Positions 25,712 to 34,437 of a DNA stretch of 64,000 nucleotides are shown piece by piece. The stretch is taken from contig NZ_CP104877.1 in assembly GCF_025452095.1 (NCBI RefSeq), positions 2,666,001 through 2,730,000 on the forward strand. Reading direction: 5' to 3'. Made by a program: the position numbers and the translations under genes. The notes below the pieces were generated by a model, which did no database searches, was not told the DNA's origin, and saw nothing but the letters and a program-made list of their open reading frames with translations. Source of the DNA: Paenarthrobacter sp. JL.01a. Its GTDB lineage: Bacteria > Actinomycetota > Actinomycetes > Actinomycetales > Micrococcaceae. Positions within the stretch are counted from its first letter, which is position 1, and each line of letters begins with the position of its first letter.

Positions 25712-27232
25712 CTAGCCGCGGAAAGCGCGAACGCGGGCCAAGGAGGAATCCTTGCCCAGGATCACCATGGACTCGAACAGCGGCGGGGAAATCCGGCGGC
25801 CCGAGATCGCCGTCCGCACAGGTCCAAAGGCAGCGCGGGGTTTGATGCCCAAATCTTCCACCAGCGCCTGCTTCAGCGCGGTCTGGATGTTCTCCGCCGT
25901 CCATTCTTCGATGGGTTCCAGAGCGGCCAGGGCCGCGTCCAGAACTTCCTCGAGGTTCGCCGGCAGACCCTTGCGGGCGTCGTCGGCGATGTCGATGGCG
26001 TCATCGGCCTTGAACAGGAAGGCAAGCATTTCCGGAGCCTCGCCGAGCAGGGTGATGCGCTCCTGGACCAGCGGTGCGGCCTCGGCAAGGATCTCTTCCT
26101 GCCGGGGGGTGAGGATCTCGCCGACGAATCCGGCAGCGCGGAGGTAGGGAACCAGTCGCTCCTTGAAGTCCTCGGGCGCAAGCATCCGGACGTGGGTTCC
26201 GTTGATGGCCTCGGCCTTCTTCAGGTCAAAGCGCGCCGGGTTGCCCAGGACATCGTGGATGTCGAAGTTGGCCACGAGCTGCTCGACCGTGAAGATGTCC
26301 TGGTCCGCGCTGAGCGACCAGCCAAGGAGTGAAAGGTAGTTAAGGAGGCCCTCCGGGATGAAGCCTCGTTCGCGGTGCAGGAACAGGCTGGATTCGGGAT
26401 CGCGCTTGGAGAGCTTCTTGTTGCCCTGGCCCATCACGTACGGCAAGTGGCCGAACTCCGGCATGTACTCGGCCACACCGATTGCGTACAGCGCACGGTA
26501 CAAAGCAATCTGGCGCGGCGTGGAGCTCAGGAGGTCTTCCCCGCGCAGGACATGCGTGATTCCCATGAGCGCATCGTCCACCGGGTTCACTAAGGTGTAG
26601 AGCGGAGCTCCGTTGGCCCTGACCACTGCGAAGTCGGGCACCGAGCCGGCCTTGAAGGTGATCTCACCACGGACGAGGTCGTTGAAAGTCAGGTCCTCGT
26701 CCGGCATGCGCAGGCGCAGGACGGCTTCCCTGCCTTCGGCCTTGAACTGGGCAAGCTGCTCTTCGGTCAGGTGGCGGTCGAAACCGTCGTAGCCCAGCTT
26801 GGGATCACGGCCGGCAGCCTTGTGGCGGGCTTCGATCTCGTCCGGAGTGGAGTACGACTCGTAGACGTGTCCCCCGGCCTTGAGCTTGGCGATGACGTCC
26901 TGGTAAATATCGCCGCGCTGCGACTGGCGGTAAGGCTGGTGCGGACCCCCGACTTCAACGCCCTCATCCCAGTTGATGCCGAGCCACTTCAGGGCATCAA
27001 GCAGCTGGTGGTAGCTCTCCTCGCTGTCGCGGGCAGAGTCCGTGTCCTCAATGCGGAAGATCAGCTTGCCACCAGTGTGGCGGGCATAGGCCCAGTTGAA
27101 CAGTGCGGTGCGGATCAGGCCAACGTGCGGAGTGCCGGTCGGTGACGGGCAGAAGCGGACGCGGACCGGGGTCTCGGCGTTGACGGCAGGGATGGCGCTG
27201 GAGGCAGCGTTCGACGCAGAAGCAGTAGTCAT
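25712..27232 (-). CDS. gltX: Glutamyl-tRNA synthetase
   Basis: Charges tRNA-Glu with glutamate; in actinobacteria usually non-discriminating, also making Glu-tRNA-Gln for GatCAB. The HIGH-type signature [15 protein letters not shown] and the KMSKS-type KLSKRD are both intact; 506 residues is standard. An approximately 20-residue Ala/Ser-rich N-terminal extension precedes [11 protein letters not shown]. No glnS is in the window, and tRNA-Gln and tRNA-Glu genes lie 1 kb downstream, consistent with the indirect pathway (inference). Confidence 0.95.
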   Translation of the reverse strand: MTTASASNAASSAIPAVNAETPVRVRFCPSPTGTPHVGLIRTALFNWAYARHTGGKLIFRIEDTDSARDSEESYHQLLDALKWLGINWDEGVEVGGPHQPYRQSQRGDIYQDVIAKLKAGGHVYESYSTPDEIEARHKAAGRDPKLGYDGFDRHLTEEQLAQFKAEGREAVLRLRMPDEDLTFNDLVRGEITFKAGSVPDFAVVRANGAPLYTLVNPVDDALMGITHVLRGEDLLSSTPRQIALYRALYAIGVAEYMPEFGHLPYVMGQGNKKLSKRDPESSLFLHRERGFIPEGLLNYLSLLGWSLSADQDIFTVEQLVANFDIHDVLGNPARFDLKKAEAINGTHVRMLAPEDFKERLVPYLRAAGFVGEILTPRQEEILAEAAPLVQERITLLGEAPEMLAFLFKADDAIDIADDARKGLPANLEEVLDAALAALEPIEEWTAENIQTALKQALVEDLGIKPRAAFGPVRTAISGRRISPPLFESMVILGKDSSLARVRAFRG

Positions 27233-27285
27233 AGTAGTTCCAACTTTACCGCTTGGGATCGCCTCGGTTTCCCGGATTAAAGCGG

Positions 27286-27333
27286 ACGACGGCGGTTGTC
27301 GCCTTTCCTGCGAAAGGCGACAACCGCCGTCGT
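27286..27333 (-). terminator. Long perfect hairpin between the FAH gene and gltX
   Basis: 21-bp perfect stem (27286-27306 with 27313-27333) and a 6-base loop CCTGCG. No T tract follows on either strand. It probably ends transcription of the FAH gene, whose stop is 19 bases away. Confidence 0.65.
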
Positions 27334-27351
27334 GCTTTGCCCGTGCGCTGC

Positions 27352-28128
27352 CTAGCGGCGGACGACCGGGTTGGACAGGCGTCCGATGCCTTCGATCTCG
27401 ACCTCGAAACGGTCACCTTCGCTGACAAGACCGACGCCGGCCGGGGTTCCGGTCATGATGACGTCCCCGGGGAGCAGCGTGAATGCGTGCGAGACGATCG
27501 ACACGAGCTCGCGAACGCCACGGATCATCTGGTTGGTGCTGCCATCCTGGCGGAGCTCGCCGTTCAGCCGACCCTGGATGGAGAGGTCTTCGTGGTCGAG
27601 CTCTGTTTCGATCCACGGCCCAAGCGGCGCCGACGTGTCGAAGCCCTTCGCGCGCGCCCACTGGAGGTCCGTCTTCTGCACATCGCGGGCCGTGAGGTCG
27701 TTACCGCAGGTGTACCCGAAGATGACATCGTCCACGCGGTCTTCCGGAACGTCCTTGCAAATGCGGCCGATCACGACGCACAGCTCAGCTTCGAAGGAGA
27801 CTTCCTCCGAGAACTCGGGAAGGATGATGGGATCGTTCGGACCGATCACCGAGGTGTTCGGCTTGAGGAAAAGCAACGGCTGCTGGGGTACTTCGTTGCC
27901 GAGTTCCGCAGCGTGCTCAGCGAAGTTGCGGCCAACGCCAATAACCTTGCTGCGCGGAATGATCGGAGCCAGGAGCCGAACGTCTTCCAGCTTGTGCTTC
28001 ACGTGGGTACGTTCGACGCCGTTGAAGAAGGGGTCGCCGTTGATGACAGTGATTTCCTCACTGCCGGGCTCGCCTTCGACAACGCCGTAAAGGGGATCAG
28101 AATCAACTACAAACCGGGCGATACGCAT
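27352..28128 (-). CDS. Fumarylacetoacetate hydrolase family protein
   Basis: 258-residue FAH-fold enzyme. The core [16 protein letters not shown], the metal ligands in [10 protein letters not shown] and [12 protein letters not shown], and [12 protein letters not shown] are those of the FAHD1/acylpyruvase-oxaloacetate decarboxylase group. In vivo substrate is unknown; members beside gltX and leuB in actinobacteria are uncharacterised. ATG 28128 has no SD; TAGGCT lies 7 bases before it, so leaderless initiation is likely. The next upstream gene (metallo-beta-lactamase) ends 23 bases away. Confidence 0.88.
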   Translation of the reverse strand: MRIARFVVDSDPLYGVVEGEPGSEEITVINGDPFFNGVERTHVKHKLEDVRLLAPIIPRSKVIGVGRNFAEHAAELGNEVPQQPLLFLKPNTSVIGPNDPIILPEFSEEVSFEAELCVVIGRICKDVPEDRVDDVIFGYTCGNDLTARDVQKTDLQWARAKGFDTSAPLGPWIETELDHEDLSIQGRLNGELRQDGSTNQMIRGVRELVSIVSHAFTLLPGDVIMTGTPAGVGLVSEGDRFEVEIEGIGRLSNPVVRR

Positions 28129-28135
28129 GAGCTCA

Positions 28136-28141
28136 AGCCTA
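28136..28141 (-). promoter_or_regulatory. Candidate -10 element for the FAH gene
   Basis: TAGGCT on the minus strand, 7 bases before ATG 28128 and inside the gap after the metallo-beta-lactamase gene, so the FAH gene may have its own start in addition to readthrough. Confidence 0.35.
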
Positions 28142-28151
28142 CAGTCACGGC

Positions 28152-28973
28152 CTAGCTTCGGAGGTAATCCAGCTGTGCAGCGACCGACGTCTCAGCCGCC
28201 CACCGGACGGAAGGATCGACGTCGGCATAGACGACGTCCGTGACCTGCGCGATGCTGGCGTCCCGGCCAACCTGCTTGAGGGCTGCCCTGATCTGGCCAA
28301 GGCGTTGCTGGCGATGATCGCGGTACTCACGGCACTTCTCATCGACGGCGGGCAGAACCGGTCCGTGGGCCGGCAGCAGGGTTGCCGCGCCGAGGGCTTC
28401 GAGGCGATCCAGACTGTGAAGGTAGTCCCCCAGCCGGCCGTCCGGATAGTCCAGCACCGTTGTGCCGCGGCCAAGAATGGTGTCGCCGGTGAGCACCGAT
28501 CCCCGGGGCCCGTCATCCGGCAGGTGGAAACAGACTGAATCCGAGGTGTGGCCGGGGGTTGCCAGGACCCGGATTTCGACGCCGCCGGCGTTCAGGACCT
28601 CACCGTCGCTGAGCTTCTCTCCCCCGTGGCAATGCTCTTCCAGGGCTGCCCGGACGGGTGCGCCCGTGAGTTGGTGGAAGCGGGCGGATGCTTCGGTGTG
28701 GTCCGCGTGGCGGTGGGTGATGAGGACGACATCGACCACGCCGGCGGCTGCCAACTCCGCCAGGTGCTTCTCATCGCTCGGGCCCGGGTCCACAACGGCC
28801 ACATGGCCGGAACCCGGCACTCCGATCACATAGGAGTTCGTGCCGTCGAGGCTCATCGGACCAGGGTTTGGAGCGAGCCGGAAACGCGTCAGTTCGCTGC
28901 TGCGCTGCAGGGAAGAAGTGCCGTCGGTTGGGGACGGGCCATCCGGCGTCGCCATTGGTTCAGAAGTCACCAT
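28152..28973 (-). CDS. Metallo-beta-lactamase fold hydrolase
   Basis: 273 residues with the metal motif THRHADHTEAS (HxHxDH), the further His in ATPGHTSDS, Asp in LTGDTILG and His in LLPAHGPVL. A C-terminal winged-helix-like segment (IRAALKQVGRDASIAQVTDVVY) places it with the LACTB2/RNase Z-like MBL branch, whose members act as nucleases or thioesterases. The start may be ATG 28973 or the ATG six codons on; neither has a strong SD. Upstream lies the 32-bp tandem repeat. Confidence 0.85.
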   Translation of the reverse strand: MVTSEPMATPDGPSPTDGTSSLQRSSELTRFRLAPNPGPMSLDGTNSYVIGVPGSGHVAVVDPGPSDEKHLAELAAAGVVDVVLITHRHADHTEASARFHQLTGAPVRAALEEHCHGGEKLSDGEVLNAGGVEIRVLATPGHTSDSVCFHLPDDGPRGSVLTGDTILGRGTTVLDYPDGRLGDYLHSLDRLEALGAATLLPAHGPVLPAVDEKCREYRDHRQQRLGQIRAALKQVGRDASIAQVTDVVYADVDPSVRWAAETSVAAQLDYLRS

Positions 28974-29064
28974 CCCATCTTGGCACTACTTCCAACCCTC
29001 CATCACATCCCCGCCCCTTCACCCCAACCCTCAATCACACCAAGACCGAGGCCCAAGGACGCCC

Positions 29065-29182
29065 GGGACGTGAGCGAGCGTCTGGATCAAACCGGCGGGA
29101 CGTGAGCGAGCGTCTGGGTCAAACCGGCGGGACGTGAGCGAGCGTCTGGATTAAACGGGTGGGATGTGAGCGAGCGTTGGAA
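29065..29182. repeat. Tandem repeat, 32-bp unit, 3.7 copies
   Basis: Units start at 29065, 29097, 29129 and 29161 with the core GGGACGTGAGCGAGCGT. Copies 1 and 2 differ at one position; copies 3 and 4 diverge slightly more and copy 4 breaks off. It lies in the 273-base gap between the ilvE hairpin and the metallo-beta-lactamase start. No reading frame across it looks coding. The function is unknown; it could be a repeat-type regulatory or recombination site. Confidence 0.9.
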
Positions 29183-29186
29183 CGCA

Positions 29187-29233
29187 CGACGGCGGCCGGT
29201 CACCATCGCGATAAAGGTGACCGGCCGCCGTCG
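29187..29233 (-). terminator. Long perfect hairpin after ilvE
   Basis: 18-bp perfect stem (29187-29204 with 29216-29233), loop ATCGCGATAAA, 13 bases beyond the ilvE stop. There is no T tract, so it is an intrinsic terminator of the U-less kind or an mRNA-stabilising hairpin. Confidence 0.65.
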
Positions 29234-29246
29234 AGGGTTCGGTTGG

Positions 29247-30359
29247 CTAGACCAGGCGGGTCAGCCAGCCGTGGGTGTCCTCGACCGTTCCGGTCTGGAT
29301 GCCCAGAAGCTTTTCGCGGATGGCCATGGTGGTTTCTCCGGCCTTGGCATCTTCGGCACCGATGAACTCGGTTGCATCCTTGAGGACACCGATCGGCGTG
29401 ATCACAGCTGCCGTGCCGCAAGCGAATACTTCGGTGATCTCACCGGAGGCAACGCCGTCGCGCCACTCGTCCAGGGTGATCTTGCGCTCGGAAACCTCGC
29501 GGCCCATGTCCTTGGCCACCTGGATCACCGACATGCGCGTAACGCCCTCGAGGATGGTGCCGCTGAGGGCGGGAGTCACCAACGAACCGTCCTTCATGAC
29601 GAAGAAGACGTTCATTCCGCCGAGCTCTTCCACGGCGTCGTCGTTGAAGTGGTCCAGGAACAGAACCTGCTTGCAGCCGTTGGCCTCGGCTTCCTGCTGC
29701 GCGATCAGCGAAGCGGCGTAGTTGCCGCCGCACTTGGCCGCACCCGTTCCGCCGCGGCCGGCACGGGCGTACTCGCGGGAGATCCAGATGGATACCGGCT
29801 TGAGCTCTCCGCCGAAGTAGTTGCCGGCCGGAGACGCGATTACGCGGAAGGACACCTCGCGGGCAGCCCGGACACCCAGGAAAGCCTCTGTGGCGATCAT
29901 GAATGGGCGAAGATACAGGGCTTCGCCGTCGCCGGAGGGAACCCATTCCTGGTCTGCCTGTACGAGTTCGCGGATGGCGCCCAGGAAGTACTCTTCGGGC
30001 AGCTCGGGAAGGGCAAGCCGGCGGGCCGACTTGTTCAGGCGCGCCGCGTTGGCTTCCGGGCGGAAGGTCCATACGGAACCATCGGCGTGCCGGTAGGCCT
30101 TCAGTCCCTCGAAAATCTCCTGGCCGTAGTGCAGCACGGCGGCCGACGGGTCCAGGGAGATGGGGCCGTAGGGCTCGATCCGGGCATTCTGCCAACCGCC
30201 ATTGCCATCGGCGTCGACCTTGTAGTCGACGACGGCGGTGTGGTCGGTGAAGTAGTCGCCAAAGCCTGGGTTCGCCAGGATGGCCGCACGCTCCTCAGCA
30301 GGCTTCGGGTTTTCCGAGAGCTGCTGGCTGAATTCGACGCCATGGGCAGTCTGAGTCAT
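29247..30359 (-). CDS. ilvE: Branched-chain amino-acid aminotransferase
   Basis: Class IV PLP aminotransferase carrying out the last step of valine, leucine and isoleucine synthesis. [20 protein letters not shown], the lysine in [11 protein letters not shown] (PLP Schiff base) and [11 protein letters not shown] are the family blocks. I start at ATG 30359 (370 residues), which has GGAGGA 3-8 bases upstream; the longer frame from 30404 is unsupported. It lies 117 bases downstream of leuB on the same strand, so the two BCAA genes may share a transcript. Confidence 0.95.
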   Translation of the reverse strand: MTQTAHGVEFSQQLSENPKPAEERAAILANPGFGDYFTDHTAVVDYKVDADGNGGWQNARIEPYGPISLDPSAAVLHYGQEIFEGLKAYRHADGSVWTFRPEANAARLNKSARRLALPELPEEYFLGAIRELVQADQEWVPSGDGEALYLRPFMIATEAFLGVRAAREVSFRVIASPAGNYFGGELKPVSIWISREYARAGRGGTGAAKCGGNYAASLIAQQEAEANGCKQVLFLDHFNDDAVEELGGMNVFFVMKDGSLVTPALSGTILEGVTRMSVIQVAKDMGREVSERKITLDEWRDGVASGEITEVFACGTAAVITPIGVLKDATEFIGAEDAKAGETTMAIREKLLGIQTGTVEDTHGWLTRLV

Positions 30360-30476
30360 GTTTCCTCCACAGTCAGCTACCTGGCATGGCGAACCGGGCA
30401 CCAAAGGGTGTGGTTCAGCGATGGACCAGGGAAGCAGATAAACAATTCAAGACAAGCTTACGCCTGCGTAATGAGC

Positions 30477-31529
30477 CTAAAGTGCGGCCGCGATGGCGTC
30501 ACCGATGGCAGCGGTGCTGCGCGGTTCGCCGGTGCGGTTCTCGACGTCGGCAACAACTGCCGCTTCGATCTTTCGGGCCGCCGTGGTGTAGCCAAGGTGG
30601 TCCAAAAGGAGCACTGCGGAGAGGATGGCCGCGGTGGGATCGGCTTTTTGCTGACCGGCGATATCCGGAGCTGAGCCGTGGACGGGTTCGAACATGGACG
30701 GTGCTGTGCGGTCCATGTTGATGTTCCCGGAGGCCGCCAAGCCGATGCCGCCCGTGACGGCAGCAGCGAGGTCGGTGAGGATGTCGCCAAACAGGTTGTC
30801 GGTGACGATCACATCGAAGCGCGAAGGGTTGGTCACCATGAAGATGGTGGCCGCGTCGATGTGCAGGTAGTCGTGGGTGACGCCAGGGAACTCCTGCGCC
30901 ACCGCTTCCACCGTGCGCTTCCACAGATGCCCTGCGAAAACCAGGACATTGTGCTTGTGCACGAGGGTGACGTGCTTGCGTGGGCGTTCGCTGGCGCGAC
31001 GGAATGCGTCCCGGACCACGCGCTCCACTCCGTGGGCGGTGTTGAGCGAAACTTCGGTAGCTACCTCGTGCGGTGTTCCGCCGCGCAAGGTGCCGCCGTT
31101 GCCCACGTAAGGTCCTTCGGTTCCCTCGCGGACCACAAGGAAGTCAATGGTTCCAGGGTCGGCCAAGGGGCTGCCTACAGTTCCGTACAGTCGGGAAGGA
31201 CGCAGGTTCACATAGTGGTCCAGGCTGAAGCGGAGCTTGAGGAGCATCTCGCGTTCGATGATGCCTGAGGGAATGCGGGTATCACCAGGTGCCGCGCCCA
31301 CGGCGCCGAAGAGGATGGCATCGCGCGTTCGGAGATCTTCAAGAACCTCCTCGGGCAGGGTCTCGCCTGTCTCAAGCCAGTGCTGGGCACCGAGCTTGTA
31401 GTGGGTCTGCTCAAGGGTTACGCCTTCGGCGGCGACAGCCTTTTCAAGGACCTTGACGGCTTCGGCGATGACCTCCGGGCCGATGCCGTCGCCGGGAATG
31501 ACAGCGAGATTGATGGACGATGCACTCAT
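30477..31529 (-). CDS. leuB: 3-isopropylmalate dehydrogenase
   Basis: Oxidative decarboxylation of 3-isopropylmalate with NAD, third step of leucine synthesis. [19 protein letters not shown], the conserved [14 protein letters not shown] metal site and [14 protein letters not shown] are intact; 350 residues is normal. I start at ATG 31529 ([10 protein letters not shown]). The frame stays open far upstream, and nine codons before is another ATG (MWIAWLDRP), but those residues do not belong to the family. The divergent histidine kinase gene begins 124 bases away, with GTCGAGATATCCGAC (31593-31607) between them. Confidence 0.95.
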   Translation of the reverse strand: MSASSINLAVIPGDGIGPEVIAEAVKVLEKAVAAEGVTLEQTHYKLGAQHWLETGETLPEEVLEDLRTRDAILFGAVGAAPGDTRIPSGIIEREMLLKLRFSLDHYVNLRPSRLYGTVGSPLADPGTIDFLVVREGTEGPYVGNGGTLRGGTPHEVATEVSLNTAHGVERVVRDAFRRASERPRKHVTLVHKHNVLVFAGHLWKRTVEAVAQEFPGVTHDYLHIDAATIFMVTNPSRFDVIVTDNLFGDILTDLAAAVTGGIGLAASGNINMDRTAPSMFEPVHGSAPDIAGQQKADPTAAILSAVLLLDHLGYTTAARKIEAAVVADVENRTGEPRSTAAIGDAIAAAL

Positions 31530-31640
31530 AGGTCTATCTAGCCAAGCAATCCACATGCTGGTCAAAATCGTCTCACTCCTTGAACAGCCGACGTCGAGAT
31601 ATCCGACCACGGCATGATGCCCCCGCCCCAAGACAACGCA

Positions 31641-31646
31641 TAGAGT
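31641..31646 (+). promoter_or_regulatory. Candidate -10 element for the histidine kinase gene
   Basis: TAGAGT, then CTTAGC (6 bases), then GTG 31653. Same hexamer as at the tRNA promoters; no SD, so a leaderless mRNA is likely. Confidence 0.4.
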
Positions 31647-31652
31647 CTTAGC

Positions 31653-32837
31653 GTGGACAGAAGGCACGCAGTATATGAATGGTTCCGGATCAACCGCTTC
31701 AAAGTGGACCTGACGGCAACGTGCCTCCTCATCCTGCTCTTCGGCCCCGTCTACCTGCTCGCCGACAGGCCGTGGCTGTTCCTCCTGTCCTGCGGCCTTC
31801 TGTTGCCCCTCGCCTGGCGACGGACCCGCCCTGCCATGGCGGCCGGCGTCGTCATCCTTGTGTGCCTCATCCAGTGGGCGGTCGGCGCTGAACCGGTGGC
31901 GGGTCAGATCGCTGTCCCGCTGATCATCTACGCCACTGCCGCCTACGGTCCGACGTGGGCCAGCCGCACAGTCTTGGTGGCCGGCCTTGTCGGTGGCGTC
32001 ATGCTGACAACACGCGAATACACCGGCAGCGTGGAGTCGGGCATCATGGGCCTGACTATAGGGGCCCTCTACACCGTACTGATCTGGATGCTGGTCCTGG
32101 TGAGCTGGACTCTCGGTGACCTCACCCGCGTGCGCAGGCTCCAGCTCCAAGCCCTGGAGGACCGAACCCGCCGGATGGAAGTGGAGCAGTCCCAGGAGCG
32201 GAAACTGGCCGCCGCCGACGAACGTTCCCACATAGCCCGGGAGATGCACGACATCGTGGCGCACTCGCTCTCTGTCATCATCACGCAGGCAGACGGCGCA
32301 AGGTACGCTGCCGCAGCGAAACCCGAACTTGCCACCGAAGCCCTGGCCACCATCGCGGCCACGGGCAGGGACTCGCTCGGCGAGATGCGGCGGTTGCTGG
32401 GCATCCTGCGCTCGGATGGCGAGTCCTCCACGCGTCCGCAACCCAGGCTTTCCGACCTTGATGAGCTGCTCCTGGGCTTCCGTGCGGCCACGCTCCAGGT
32501 GGGATACCAACAGGTCGGAACACCTCGACGTTCCCTTCCTGCCGGGGCGGAACTCACCGCGTACCGGATCATCCAGGAGGCCCTCACCAACGTCATGAAG
32601 CACGCTGGCCCCAAGGCCACGGCAAACCTGACGCTGAGCTGGCAGGCCCGGGGCCTGCAACTGGACATCGTCGACGACGGCCGTGGCGCCGCTGCCGATC
32701 CCCCGGCAGCCGGCGGCGGCAACGGACTGCGGGGAATGGCTGAGCGGGTCTCGCTCTACGATGGTTCCTTGACGGCCGGCCCCGAACAAGGGGGCGGCTT
32801 TCGCGTGTCCGCATTCATTCCCTATTCGGAGGCCTAG
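31653..32837 (+). CDS. Two-component sensor histidine kinase (NarL/DesK type)
   Basis: 394-residue membrane sensor. Residues about 17-155 hold five or six hydrophobic segments with very short loops, suggesting sensing within the membrane. A coiled linker leads to the HisKA_3 dimerisation helix [15 protein letters not shown] with phospho-acceptor His199, then an HATPase_c domain ([15 protein letters not shown] box; DIVDDGRG and [12 protein letters not shown] boxes). GTG 31653 is the start, probably leaderless. The response regulator starts 2 bases after its stop, and a FtsX-type ABC exporter follows, a layout typical of envelope-stress or peptide-antibiotic detection systems. Confidence 0.93.
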   Translation: MDRRHAVYEWFRINRFKVDLTATCLLILLFGPVYLLADRPWLFLLSCGLLLPLAWRRTRPAMAAGVVILVCLIQWAVGAEPVAGQIAVPLIIYATAAYGPTWASRTVLVAGLVGGVMLTTREYTGSVESGIMGLTIGALYTVLIWMLVLVSWTLGDLTRVRRLQLQALEDRTRRMEVEQSQERKLAAADERSHIAREMHDIVAHSLSVIITQADGARYAAAAKPELATEALATIAATGRDSLGEMRRLLGILRSDGESSTRPQPRLSDLDELLLGFRAATLQVGYQQVGTPRRSLPAGAELTAYRIIQEALTNVMKHAGPKATANLTLSWQARGLQLDIVDDGRGAAADPPAAGGGNGLRGMAERVSLYDGSLTAGPEQGGGFRVSAFIPYSEA

Positions 32838-32839
32838 CA

Positions 32840-33553
32840 ATGCCCGAACTGCCCGCATCCATCCGGGTTGCCCTCGTCGATGACCAGCAGCTGGTCCGTT
32901 CGGGCCTTGGGATGCTCATCAACTCGCAACCCGATCTCGACGTGGTGGCCGAGGCAGGCAACGGGATCGAAGCCATCCAAGCACTGGGCGCCACCACCGC
33001 CGACGTGGTCCTCATGGATGTCCGCATGCCCGGTATGGACGGTATCGAAGCAACCAGGCGCATCCTGGAACAGGCAGCAGCCCAACCTGCTGGTTCACAA
33101 CGTGCGGACATCAAGATCGTGGTCCTCACAACCTTCGACCTGGACGAGTATGCGCTGGCGGCCATCCAGGCCGGGGCAAGCGGATTCCTCCTGAAAGATG
33201 CCCCGCCGGAGGAGCTGCTCGAAGCCATCCGCACGGTCTACCGGGGCGACGCGGTGATCGCGCCCTCGACCACCCGACGCTTGCTGGATCACGTGGCGCC
33301 CCTGCTCAGGACCCAGACCCCCGAACAGAGCGAGCACGCGGCCGCCGTCGAGACCCTCACGAACCGCGAGCGCGAAGTGTTCCAGCTCATCGCCCAGGGA
33401 AGGTCGAATCCGGAAATCGCAGCGGGGCTTTTCCTGTCCGAAGCCACGGTGAAAACACATGTGGGCCATATCCTGGCCAAGTTGGGTGCCAGGGACCGGG
33501 TCCAGGTGGTGGTCATTGCTTACGAGACCGGGGTTGTGTCTCCCGGGACCTAG
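32840..33553 (+). CDS. LuxR/NarL-type response regulator
   Basis: 237 residues: receiver domain with the acidic pair in VALVDDQQ and phospho-acceptor Asp60 in [11 protein letters not shown], Thr in VVLTTFD and Lys in [11 protein letters not shown]; then a LuxR helix-turn-helix [18 protein letters not shown] to [17 protein letters not shown] near residues 170-225. It is the cognate partner of the sensor encoded 2 bases upstream and presumably controls the adjacent ABC genes, whose promoter would lie in the 86-base gap before 33640. Confidence 0.94.
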   Translation: MPELPASIRVALVDDQQLVRSGLGMLINSQPDLDVVAEAGNGIEAIQALGATTADVVLMDVRMPGMDGIEATRRILEQAAAQPAGSQRADIKIVVLTTFDLDEYALAAIQAGASGFLLKDAPPEELLEAIRTVYRGDAVIAPSTTRRLLDHVAPLLRTQTPEQSEHAAAVETLTNREREVFQLIAQGRSNPEIAAGLFLSEATVKTHVGHILAKLGARDRVQVVVIAYETGVVSPGT

Positions 33554-33627
33554 ACTCAGACCTGGGTATGAGCACCCGCCGGCGACAATGGGTCCACAGC
33601 CCGATCCCGCAGGCATAGGCCCGACCA

Positions 33628-33633
33628 TAGCGT
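33628..33633 (+). promoter_or_regulatory. Candidate -10 element for the ABC ATPase gene
   Basis: TAGCGT, 6 bases before ATG 33640. It suggests a separate promoter for the exporter genes, a natural target for the response regulator. Motif-based. Confidence 0.4.
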
Positions 33634-33639
33634 GGAACC

Positions 33640-34434
33640 ATGACGACATTCACGCCTCTCCCCCACCCTCCCGGAACCGGCCATCAGGCGGGATCGGACG
33701 CTGCACAGGCCCGTCCCGCCGTCGAGGCCTTCAACCTGACCAAGAGCTACGGCCGCGCTGATACGAGCGTGACTGCCTTGAACGAAGTATCGGTTAGTTT
33801 CGATGCCGGGAAGTTCACGGCCATCATGGGTCCTTCCGGTTCGGGCAAGTCCACGCTCATGCATTGCCTGGCCGGGCTGGATACTGCTGACTCCGGCCGG
33901 ATCCTCCTGGGCGGAACCGAGATCACCGGACTCAATGACCGCCAGCTCACAGCGCTTCGACGGGAACGGATCGGCTTCGTTTTCCAGGCCTTCAATCTGG
34001 TGCCTACCCTGACGGCCGAGCAGAACATCACGCTTCCGCTCGCCTTGGCAGGAACCACGGCCGACGCCGGATGGCTGGATACCGTCGTTACCACCCTTGG
34101 GTTGAAGGACAGGTTGAAGCACCGGCCCCACGAGTTGTCCGGCGGTCAGCAGCAACGCGTGGCGGTTGCCCGTGCGCTGCTGACGCGTCCCGACGTCGTA
34201 TTCGGTGACGAACCCACAGGCAACCTGGACTCCAAAGCCGGCGGCGAGGTTCTGGCGTTGTTGCGCCGCAGCAGCCTGGAGATGGGCCAGACCATCATCA
34301 TGGTCACCCACGATCCCGTGGCGGCATCATACGCAGACCGGGTGGTGTTGATGAGCGACGGCGGCTTGGTGGGCGAAATCCACCAGCCCACGGCGGACTC
34401 CGTCCTGACGGCCCTTGGCAAGCTGGGGGCCTGA
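33640..34434 (+). CDS. ABC transporter ATP-binding protein (MacB/LolD type)
   Basis: 264-residue ATPase. Walker A GPSGSGKSTLMHCLAG, Q-loop FQAFNLVPTLT, signature LSGGQQQRVAVARALL, Walker B VVFGDEPTGNLD and the switch His in VTHDPVA are complete, and the QAFNLVPTLTAEQN segment is typical of the family that powers FtsX-like (type VII) permeases. The 30 N-terminal residues are Pro-rich and disordered. The stop is 3 bases before the permease start. Likely drives extrusion of a peptide, antibiotic or lipid-linked substrate. Confidence 0.94.
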   Translation: MTTFTPLPHPPGTGHQAGSDAAQARPAVEAFNLTKSYGRADTSVTALNEVSVSFDAGKFTAIMGPSGSGKSTLMHCLAGLDTADSGRILLGGTEITGLNDRQLTALRRERIGFVFQAFNLVPTLTAEQNITLPLALAGTTADAGWLDTVVTTLGLKDRLKHRPHELSGGQQQRVAVARALLTRPDVVFGDEPTGNLDSKAGGEVLALLRRSSLEMGQTIIMVTHDPVAASYADRVVLMSDGGLVGEIHQPTADSVLTALGKLGA

Positions 34435-34437
34435 GGC

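Noticed and set aside
29065..29182. CRISPR array
   Set aside because: The units are contiguous direct repeats with no spacers and no cas genes nearby.
31593..31607. GTCGAGATATCCGAC between leuB and the kinase gene as an IclR-regulator site
   Set aside because: Only the AGATAT core agrees with the leuC site; too weak to call without a genome-wide motif.
31530..32858. Upstream extension of leuB through the histidine kinase region
   Set aside because: The extra codons are antisense to the kinase gene, and LeuB family members begin near [10 protein letters not shown].
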